A stretch of DNA of 16,425 nt from Brachionus rotundiformis (Eukaryota; Rotifera; Eurotatoria; Ploima; Brachionidae), in NCBI GenBank assembly GCA_016802295.1, contig JAESIW010000115.1, positions 664,378 through 680,802 on the forward strand. The letters run 5' to 3'. The notes below the pieces were generated by a model. The model worked only from the letters and a program-made list of their open reading frames with translations, was not told the origin of the DNA and ran no database searches. The position numbers and the translations under genes were made by a program. The stretch's first letter is position 1. Each line of letters starts with the position of its first letter. Shown piece by piece: positions 1 through 8,400 of the stretch.

Positions 1-164
1 GAAATTCACATTTTTGTGCAATTTGCAGATATTTAGCAGAATTTAGCAGAGGCTGTTTTTAGTTGATACAGAAGTTGTTTCATCTGATACAATTTACAGA
101 ACATTTATCTGAGCTTTTAATCAAAAGTTATTCCGTTTTTAATATTTTGTTTTTGTTTTTTGAA

Positions 165-344
165 CTAAAATTCACGCAGCCGCTCAGTTGTTGTTTCATT
201 AATTCCAACCAATGTAGTATTGATTGGCCCTTGGGTTGATCCTATATCAGGCTCAGGTGTTGTTTCATTTGTTGCTTCTAATCCTTCTTTAGCTGAAAGT
301 AATATAATGCAGCTAATAATAGAGATTTTAATTATTTGTTTCAT
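165..344 (-). CDS. 5' exon of a small secreted family member (signal peptide plus Thr-rich stretch); 3' extent unknown
   Basis: An ATG at 344 opens a 59-codon frame that ends in TAG at 165-167. The first 18 residues (MKQIIKISIISCIILLSA) form a clear signal peptide and match the start of the large gene at 11434 (MKVIFLISYISCITLMSA). About 35 bases upstream both genes have the same TATA-like box. After the signal peptide the protein does not follow the protease propeptide. It becomes Thr/Asn-rich, and about 28 residues resemble the 29-residue linker repeat of the large protein (for example INTTLVGINETT against IDTTFIIDETT). This suggests a shortened paralogue lacking the protease part. It may be a complete 59-residue secreted peptide. 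Alternatively it may be a first exon spliced at a weak GTGAAT donor (175-170) to exons beyond position 1, or a broken remnant. The signal peptide homology is solid; the gene's end is not. Confidence 0.5.
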   Translation of the reverse strand: MKQIIKISIISCIILLSAKEGLEATNETTPEPDIGSTQGPINTTLVGINETTTERLREF

Positions 345-378
345 TTAAAGTCTGTTTTTTAAAATAATATTGCTCCTT

Positions 379-386
379 TATTTATA
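379..386 (-). promoter_or_regulatory. TATA-like box of the short paralogue
   Basis: TATAAATA on the minus strand begins 35 bases upstream of the ATG at 344. The large gene has the same octamer at exactly the same distance from its own ATG. Both are followed by a shared AAACAGA about 15 bases before the ATG, a candidate transcription start region. In DNA this AT-rich one box alone would mean little; the conserved spacing in two diverged paralogues is the support. Confidence 0.5.
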
Positions 387-433
387 ATTCGATTCTTGAG
401 CATCATTTGAAATTTTTAAGGTTTTGAATTTTT

Positions 434-447
434 AATGGCTCAATGAT
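434..447. repeat. Upstream conserved block, copy 1
   Basis: The 14-base block aatggctcaatgat lies 90 bases upstream of the ATG at 344. It is identical to the block 107 bases upstream of the large gene's ATG (11541-11554). Both are followed by a related catgtt..taatt segment. Diverged relatives occur at 3353-3366 (one mismatch) and 1774-1787 (aagggctcagttat). It may be a regulatory element or simply the best preserved part of a duplicated 5' flank. Confidence 0.55.
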
Positions 448-1773
448 CTTCAATCATGTTAGTAATTTCGTTTATTCAACATTTTAAAAGGGAATAATTT
501 CATTGTAATTTTAAATATAATAATAATTGTTTAAAAACCCAATTAATTAATATAGTTGAAAGAAACCAGTTTTCTGTTTCTTATTCTGATTTGTTTTCAT
601 GCTTTTTGAATTGTCTTTTTTCTAATTTTTTAACCATTTAATTTAAATAAATTTAGAATGATTGTTATGGCTTTATGTCCAAAACAAAATCCATTTCAAA
701 AATTTTTAATTAGATAGAAAATATTCTAATTTTATTAGGTTTTTCGAAAAGATTATTAGTTATTTTATGGAATATTGAGTATTATATAATTAATTAAAAA
801 TTCACAATCAATATGTGGGATGATAAAATATAGAAACTTTTTCATCCAAACACAATTTTTAATTTTTTCTAATTTCTCAATAGTGAATAATCGCTTAAAA
901 TATTACAATTTTATATTCCATTTAAAATTTTTATTCTGAAAACATTAAAATTTTAAATAAGTAATTAATTTTTTTAATTCTTTATTATTGCACTTGAGGC
1001 CGTAGCTTTCAATTTAATATAAATAAGAGTAAATTTAAAACAATTTATTTTTAAAAATCGTAAAAATTATTTTTTTTTAATTGAACAACAAACTAATCAT
1101 TTAATTTCTTTTAAACATTTTAAATCCTGTTATCTTTAAATAGACATTACAAATAAATAAATCTTTTAGAATTATGTCATATTTTTCTTTTTAATAATTT
1201 ATCATTTGATAGAATTAAATATTTTAAAAAAAAAACAAAAAAAATTTAAAAATTCTTAGTGTTCTTGTTTTAAAAAAGAGAATATGTATTTAACAATAAA
1301 AGAAAATAATTTACAAATCTCATTTAAACATAAAGCTCTTTATCTTAATTTCTTAAATTTTTATCGCGTTATTTAACAGTCGATTAAAGTAATATCAAAA
1401 TAAAGAAAACATAATTACTCAAAGTCTTTAGTCATCTAAAAATTTTGAAAAATTATTTCTTTTGCAATTATAATTTTCGGATAACATAGTTAAAAGAATT
1501 TTTATCATTATACAAAATTTAAAAATCGAAAATGCAGCTTTATCTGACTCTGGTGCTTAAGATTATAATTCACAATAAATAATTTATTTGTTTTGATGTT
1601 AATAGGACATAGATTGGACAATTTGTTTTAAAATAAACAATGCTTAAAGTTTCCAATCGTTTTTTTTTAAATTAAATTTTAATGAATACTATATCTAGAT
1701 ACCTTCCAAAATCAAGTATGAAAATTAGATCTAATTGAGTATTTAAAAAAATATTTGTTTGAAAATTTTCTTT

Positions 1774-1787
1774 AAGGGCTCAGTTAT
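1774..1787. repeat. Upstream conserved block, diverged copy
   Basis: aagggctcagttat, followed by ttgctggatcat and then tagaatttttatcatt, matches the arrangement after the block at 11541. No gene starts in the expected place on the minus strand below it, so this looks like an orphaned 5' flank left by an old duplication. Confidence 0.45.
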
Positions 1788-2204
1788 TTTGCTGGATCAT
1801 AATTGCCAATAAACTTAGAATTTTTATCATTACGAAAATATAAAATTAATTTTTCAACGGAATCAAAATAAATCAAAACTAAAAGAGTGCGAAATATGTT
1901 ATCTAGAAATCCACGCTTATATAAATCTTGTCCTTTTTATATTAAAGGGACGTCATTTTAAAAAATTCAACTAAATATATCAACAGGGTATAATTTGATG
2001 ATTTAAAACTTAATATTCAAATAATAAAAAAAACAAAAATTCCAATCAAAAAAGCTATTATATTAAAAAAATTCAAACGAGTGGAAAATTTAAGTGAGAT
2101 TAAAACATAAATATTAATCAAAATTAAATAACACAAGAAAATTGAAATAATAACATATTTTTAAATTCGACAAAAAAAATAAATTAATAATACGTTTTGA
2201 AAGT

Positions 2205-2360
2205 TCTAAATGAAATATTTCCCTGGATCTAATTATTCCTTGATCATCATTTAAATGAATTATAGAATGTATTTGTTAACTCATCAAGTTGAATAATTAA
2301 AACCAATTTAAAATAGAAACAATTATAACAAGTAAGCAGTCTACTAAATTTATTGAAAAA
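2205..2360. repeat. Diverged copy of the 3' flank of the large gene
   Basis: This stretch matches 4667-4822 almost base for base (gaaagttctaaatgaaatat, then the ctggatctaattattcc region, then aacaagtaagcagtctac), with a few substitutions. Both lie just downstream of minus-strand 3' ends of the same gene family, here the remnant ending at 2441. This shows that the third copy carried its 3' flank along. A minus-strand AATAAA at 2349-2354 is in the matching place for a poly(A) signal. Confidence 0.8.
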
Positions 2361-2440
2361 TGTATTAAAAATTTTTAAAGTCAATTCTTTGAATTTAAAT
2401 TTTTTGCATAGTTTTTTTAATTTTAATTTATTTTAAATTA

Positions 2441-2838
2441 TTAAAAACTAATGAATAAAATTAAAAAAAGAAGAACTGCAAATTTTATTTTATTCAAACC
2501 ATTTCTTCTAGTCGAACTCTTAAAAGATTAAAAATAATTATGACTATTTTGAAAGGAGATTTTTACATTTGTTGTTGTTAAAATTGTTGTTGTATTTTGG
2601 GAGCTTGTATTGGTTGAAGTTGGTTGTGTAGAAGACAAAAAATTTGTAGAATTGTCATTCTGTTCATTAAAATAAGATCAAATAAGTTAAAAATGTCCAA
2701 ATATTAACTAAAAATGCTTACCGAAGCTACACAATTTAAATTTTCACAGAAAAATTGTGTTAAATATAAATTATATTTGTAAATAAATACATTTGTTTCA
2801 TTATATTCTTTTAAATATTTAATACATGTTTTTATCTT
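2441..2838 (-). pseudogene. 3' end of a third family member (three exons), 5' part missing
   Basis: Three exons can be read on the minus strand: 2722-2838, 2567-2659 and 2441-2518, all joined in phase 0 by GT-AG introns. The first ends in QFFCENLNCVAS, against QFFCENLSCVAL in the large gene. The second, 93 bases, is the same Ser/Thr-rich exon (starts NDNSTN). The last differs from its counterpart: it starts SSTRRNGL and ends in a hydrophobic tail FAVLLFLILFISF followed by TAA. Reading frame and splice sites are intact, so this end has been under selection or is young. Upstream of 2838, however, the sequence switches to a relative of the family's 5' flank (2855-2945 resembles 398-500), and the metalloprotease, VWD and EGF exons are absent. 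I call it an internally deleted, probably non-functional copy. The 5' limit of the first exon is uncertain. Confidence 0.6.
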
Positions 2839-3352
2839 CTATATAGTATTGATCTTGGTTATGCATTTGAAATTTTTTTTTTCCTAAAGATTTTTTTATC
2901 ACGTTTGTAATTTCGTATTTTTTAATTTAAAAAAAGGAATAATTTCATAGTATTCATTTAATGAATTTCGTATTCAAAAGTGATTTAATTAAATGAAGCT
3001 TTTTTTTATTGAAACAAAATTTTTTATCTATTAGAATATTTAAAACATGATCATTTCATCAGTAATTATGCTTAGCATATTATTTAAAATTGACCAAGTT
3101 AGTAATTATCAAATGAATAATTACATTTTATCTAAGTTTGGTAATTTATTTTTTTTTCGAAATGAATAGTTCAAGATTTTTTCCTTACTCTTATAAATTT
3201 TTATTGAAATTACAGAAACAAAAATAAAATTTTCCAAGTTAATTTTCGTTTAATTAAATTTAAATGAATTCTATGTAGATAGCTGTTAAATCAAGCTATA
3301 AGCTGGAAATCATATTTAGTAGGCTTCAAAAAAATATTCGAAATTTTTTTTC

Positions 3353-3366
3353 AATGGCTCAGTGAT
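3353..3366. repeat. Upstream conserved block, copy with one mismatch
   Basis: aatggctcagtgat is followed by tttgcttcatcat and then tttagaatttttat, closely matching the order seen after 11541. No coding exon with a signal peptide is seen downstream on the minus strand, so this is a promoter-like flank without its gene. Confidence 0.5.
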
Positions 3367-3532
3367 TTTGCTTCATCATTTTTCTATTAAATTTAGAATT
3401 TTTATAATTAAGAAACTTCAAGTTTTATTTTTTATCATTTACTTCAAATTTATCTCAAAAAAATAAATTGTGAAAAATTTCCTTTTACAGGGGAATCAAA
3501 ATTAAAAAAGAGAAATATGTTAAAAAATATGT

Positions 3533-3549
3533 AAAAAAAAAAAAAAAAA
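3533..3549. repeat. Poly-A tract, 17 bases
   Basis: This is an uninterrupted A run, followed after 'ttt' by another eight A. It sits inside the AT-rich spacer. Without target-site duplications or an adjoining open frame it cannot be called the tail of a retroposed element. Confidence 0.6.
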
Positions 3550-4832
3550 TTTAAAAAAAATAAATTTTTTACTTTATTTTCATAAAAGATGTATTTTTAT
3601 TATTATAAATAATAGTTATTTTGATTAGACTCTATAGAGAAAAAATTCTGGTTATTTTTTTTAAATTCTGAACAATAAAATCAAGGAATTCTTTAGAACC
3701 AAGTTTTGTTTAAAAAAGATCCCATTTTAAGCTTTATTCCTTTTTTAAAATAAATTTAGGGGTATTGTGGAATTTGAAACATGAAAATCAAATTTAAATT
3801 TATCTGCTAATATATTGGTTGAAACTAAATATAAACCAAAATAAAATGAAAATTTGTAAAAGACTTCATGTATTGAAAATAATTCAAATAAAATAGCTAA
3901 GTTTTTCTACAAATTATATATTTGTCATACGTTGAACAAGTTTAGGAGCTTTAAAACGAAAAAAATTGCGGTGTTATTTTTTTTACGAATTCATAATGCC
4001 GAGAAGCTGATAGTCTTAATTGACTAAGATATTGATTTTCATTAAGAATTTTCGATTTTAAGATTTATATCAAGAAATTTAAAATAAGACGCAAGATGGA
4101 TATTTTAAAATACAGAATAAGATTTAATTTAAAGATGTTTCTGTCAAATAAAAAGAATTGAATTGGAAAAAAGTCACAAGAATGTAATAATTGACGTAAC
4201 TTTTGATAATTTCTTTTAACTAGTTTTTAAATTAAAAGATAATTTCAGATATATTTTATCCTAAATTCGTAAACTAAAATTCTAAATCAAAAGTCATTTT
4301 AAATGTCTATCATCATTTTTTTATCTAAAGATAGCTCAGTCATTCATTCAAATATATTTTCTTTTAAAATAGTAGTTTTCAAATAAAAAAGTAATCAAGA
4401 ATAATGAATATTATACAATTTTTAAAAGGAGATTATGGAGCCTTGAATAACTCTGGGGCTAAAGATCACAATTCACAATATGTTTTACTGTATATAGGAC
4501 AACGATGAGGAACTTTTTTTAAAATAAAACCTGTTTTAAGAAATATTATAAATTGATATCCGAATTTTATATTCCCGAATTTTTTCATTATGATTGGAAT
4601 TAAATTTTGAATTTTAAACACTATGAAACTAAAAGTTTAATTTTATCATTAATCTAATCATCATTTACGTGAAAGTTCTAAATGAAATATTCCCCTGGAT
4701 CTAATTATTCCTTGATCATCATTTAAATGAATTATAGAATGTATTTGTTAACTCATCAAGTTGAATAATTAAAACCAATTTAAAATAGAAACAATTATAA
4801 CAAGTAAGCAGTCTACTAAATTTAATGAAAAA

Positions 4833-4838
4833 TTTATT
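4833..4838 (-). terminator. Candidate poly(A) signal AATAAA of the large gene
   Basis: AATAAA on the minus strand lies about 40 bases after the TGA stop at 4878-4880. An AATAAA is in the aligned position after the third copy (2349-2354) and in the duplicate (12995-13000). In such AT-rich DNA the hexamer is common, so position and conservation are the only support. Confidence 0.4.
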
Positions 4839-4877
4839 AAAATTATCTAAAGTCAATAATTAATGTTCTATGAATTA

Positions 4878-5432
4878 TCAAAAGCTAAAAAATAGAATTA
4901 TTAAAAGAATAATTGTCGATATTGTTGATGTATTTAGGGAGCTTGTATTGATTGAAGTTGATTGTGTAGAAGACAAAGTACTTGTAGAATTGTCATTCTT
5001 TTAAAGATAAGAAAAATGAGCTAAAAATTACAAAAAATTAAAGTAAATTTTTTACATTTGTTGTTGTTAAAATTGTTGTTGTATTTTGGGAGCTTGTATT
5101 GGTTGAAGTTGGTTGTGTAGAAGACAGAGAATTTGTAGAATTGTCATTCTGTTCATTGAAATAAGATCAAATAAGTTAAAAATGTCCAAAAATTAACTAA
5201 AAATACTTACCAAAGCTACACAACTTAAATTTTCACAGAAAAATTGTGATAAATTGGCTATTGTAATGAATTTGGAATTGCTATACGAAGTACCATCATT
5301 TGTTAGTTCAATTTTTGCGAAAAAAAAGTCACTACGGGTGTCGACAAGAGTAAAATTTGTGTAAAATGAAGAATATGAAATTTGATTAGGGCTTATGAAT
5401 CCATTAATTGTCAAATTGTTTGTATCTGGATG
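4878..5432 (-). other. Exons 20-22: C-terminal domain, Ser/Thr stalk and hydrophobic tail
   Basis: Exon 20 encodes 74 residues with a single closing Cys pair (FFCENLSC). Exons 21 (93 bases) and 22 (120 bases) both start NDNST and are Ser/Thr/Asn-rich, a likely heavily glycosylated stalk. Exon 22 ends ISTIILLIILFFSF then TGA, leaving no cytoplasmic residues. A hydrophobic segment that ends the protein, preceded by small residues, is the pattern of a GPI-anchor signal. A short tail anchor is the alternative. The paralogue at 2441 keeps a different sequence but the same kind of tail, which supports function. Confidence 0.75.
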
Positions 5433-8400
5433 CTTATTTAAAAAATTAAATAAAAAATTTTAAGAAAAGAAGCTACAGGAAAAAAGATTATCTTACATAA
5501 AGACTATATTTTAGGCTTGAATTTCTATTTGACAAACTAAATTTTATTGCACTGAATACAAAATATTCAAAAGGTTCTTGAGATAAATCCCAGGTAGAAT
5601 TTGAGATTAGATCAGTTATTTCAGGAGTGTCAAATAAATATATTGAACAGTCAGCTCCTTCGAAATTTACATTGCAAACACACTCACCATCATTTGAACA
5701 TGAACCATTACCACTACAATTATTTGGACATAAATCTTTCAGTTCAATCAAAACAGATAGTGTTCCATTTTCTGAAGCTATCATGTTATTGGCATCGTTT
5801 TTCGCCAATTCAACCACAATATTATTGACATCATTTTTATATCCGATTGTATAGTCGGTTTCCTTTTGGTTAAAAATATAGTCTCGTTATTAAAGAAATA
5901 CACTCAAAGGTTACTGGGTCTAGAGAAATGTCTAGTTCACAATTGTACTTCACCATATTTAAGTCGAATTGATCAGTTAATGATCCATTAATATTATTTC
6001 CTAGATTTTTGCAAGTCTCAGTTTTGGCTTGATTGTCTGAATTTCGAGCCTAGAGAGAAAAATTAAGATAATGTAAATTATTTAGTTGACCGATTTGAAA
6101 TGTGTTTCTGTTTTCAAATATAAAATAAAATATTATATAAATCATAATTTAATTTATCAAACTAAACGATATTACAAAACGATACTAATAAATGGATTAA
6201 TTTTCCGATTTTATAAATAGGTGACAAGAATTATATTTTATCTTTTATATTTAACTAATATCTATTTTTAAGTTAGAATTCAAAAGCTAGCTACAAAATA
6301 TTTTTAGCTTCTTTTTCAAACATCTTTGGAAAAATTAATAAAATTGAGATCATAATTTCAGAATTAAGTCGGAAAATTTCAATATGAATAAGAAAAAGCC
6401 ACCAAATTTTTTTTTAATAAATGAAGATGAAAAAATTACTTTTCTTAGTCCATTGCTAATTTCAATAAATTGAGGAATCATTTTTTCAAACGATTTCTTA
6501 TTGATAGATTTAAAAGCGTTACTTCTGGATCTAAAAATTTAAATTGATTTTCAATTTAATAAATTCTATTTATTGAACAAATTATTAAATACCTTAACAG
6601 TCTACTTGATTTTTGGTTAAAATATTCTTGATTCTTTCCATTAAAGCAATTAGCTTTTTGATTCGATGTTAGTTGGTCTATTGTCAACAAAGAGCAATAA
6701 CTGTGTGTTATATGAATTTTTGTTGCATTGAAGGAGTAAAAATTATCTTCAAGACTTGGAATATTATTTTTATTAGCTCTAAATCAAAGATTTAAATTTA
6801 TTTGTAAATTTGTCGAATATATGTAAATTACTCATAACTAGCAAATACTTGACTAGTATCTGTAGATTCTTCTCCTGATTTCAATTGTGTCAAATCATTT
6901 GAAGACTGACCATCCCAGTTGTAAAAAAGACCGTCTATTTTTCCTCGGTCTCCTTTTGCTGGTATTATGTCGAATCTATTCAAATACAATCTGTAAAAAA
7001 AAACATGTCCGTAAACTCTGAGTACAAGACCATAGCCAGTTGTTATTTCGAAACCATATCCGGATTTTTTCAAGATAAATGAATCTAGTTCATTTTCAAC
7101 TTGATTGTTACTATTGAAAATAATAGCTTCATCGAGAATATTTCTTTTTAAATCTGAGTAATAGATCATTCCAAATAAAATGTCTATTTTTATAATTTCA
7201 TAGAAATATTGAATATAAATTTTATATAAGCAGTATGGAGGTGACCAATCAGGATCATTTGAACTAAAAGGAGAACACCTTGTGTTTGTCAAATGGATCT
7301 ATGGTGAAATATTTTAGTTTTCAAATTTAGATTTTATTTTGTAAAAAATTAAAATACCCTTGTTTCTGTTTCGATATTTTCATACATTACATATTCGCCT
7401 GGTTTTTGTAACTCAAACCATCTTTTATTATTTATTGATAAATTAAATAATCAAAATCAATTTGTTAATTAAATACTTGCGATCGAAAGTCATACAATGA
7501 GGGTCATTGAAGCATGTAGCAAAATTAGAAAGTGAGCGCCTCGAAGGAATGAATTTTACCTTATAATTTGAATAAATAAATAATATATATACAAAATTCA
7601 TCTTTTATACAGTTATTAATGGAAGCTTGAATTTGCTGAAAAATGGTCTTAAATCAGAAGAATTTTTATTTGTCATAATTTGAAGATCATAAACTTCTTC
7701 TTTAAAATTGAGATTTTTCGATTCTAAGCTAACACCTATATCCCAAGCAATTTGCCAATTATTCTGTCCCCATGTTAGAGCAGGTTTTAATAACTTATTA
7801 TTTGGATCACAATCGTATGTACCATTTGCAGCATTCGAACACTGTTTTACAATTACTCGATCAATGTCAACTCTGTCTTTATATTGGAGAGAAAATTTCA
7901 AAAAACAATCTGATTGAGATGGATCATAGCAAGAAATGGGTATTGTAGAACGACAAAAAATAGTAGAAACTTTAGTCTGATCCTCATTAAAAGTAACTAA
8001 ATATGAATTCTTCACAGTATCGTACTAATAAAAAAAATTTATTTATTTATCTAAAAAATTAATTAAAATTTTTAAAAAAGTGATACCTCAGTGTAATTTT
8101 GAAGAAAACATTCTTGTCGAATAGGGTATACATTACTTTGAAATCTCCTTAACGAATTTTCAAATTTGAAGTCACAATAAATCTTAAAGGTTAAAATAAT
8201 AAGAGAAAAAAAATAATAAATAAAAAAAGAGATATACAGATGAATCGATAAAATTCGACCAAATAGATTCATTTAAAAAGGAATAAATCATATTGCTTGA
8301 TTCGAAAAAAAAGAAATTTGTTGTAGTAATCAAATTAGACGCGGAATCAAACCAAGATACATGACCTCGAAGAATTTCACAGGAGAACTGTGAAATACAT

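Larger units (their letters stand above)
345..2440. other. Non-coding, very AT-rich stretch with diverged family repeats
   Basis: I see no supportable gene on either strand. The part next to 344 is the promoter and upstream flank of the short paralogue. Roughly 1495-1660 is a diverged relative of 4400-4560, sharing the order of blocks around attcacaata, ataggaca and ttttaaaataaa. Roughly 1640-1900 is a diverged relative of 3225-3500, including the ggctcag element. Positions 2205-2360 are nearly the same as the 3' flank of the large gene. The rest is A/T-rich with many short homopolymer runs and holds nothing I can name. Confidence 0.6.
2839..4877. other. Non-coding AT-rich spacer, partly duplicated flank
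   Basis: I found no supportable gene here. Positions 2855-2945 resemble the 5' flank of the short paralogue. Positions 3225-3500 resemble 1640-1900 and contain the upstream block at 3353-3366. A run of 17 A lies at 3533-3549. From 4196 onward the sequence is the 3' flank of the large gene and is repeated at 12358. The interval 3560-4195 shows no repeat or gene I can name. Confidence 0.6.

Noticed and set aside
434..447. CRISPR-like or regularly spaced direct repeats
   Set aside because: The blocks are irregularly spaced over kilobases, flanked by longer diverged homology, and the genome is clearly eukaryotic.
3533..3560. Poly-A run as the tail of a retroposed element
   Set aside because: No target-site duplication or reverse-transcriptase-like or coding remnant lies next to it; A runs are common in this DNA.
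1..4195. Ancient transposon or virus insertion in the left spacer
   Set aside because: No transposase, reverse transcriptase, integrase or viral frame was seen, and the recognisable repeats are all flanks or exons of the resident gene family.
5193..5414. Open frame read as a 73-residue protein
   Set aside because: It is exon 20 read through into its donor site (last five residues are intron) and begins with a TTG codon, so it is not an independent gene.
5601..5854. Two overlapping plus-strand open frames, repeated at 13763-14016
   Set aside because: They lie antisense to the EGF exon, have no recognisable domain, signal or start context, and are copied only because the whole region is duplicated.
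6050..6439. Hidden exon or small RNA in the longest intron
   Set aside because: No open stretch with paired AG/GT sites in a matching phase and no stable hairpin was evident; the flanking exons already join in frame.
7708..7917. Plus-strand open frame opposite exon 12
   Set aside because: It is antisense to a supported coding exon and has no similarity to a known protein that I recognise.
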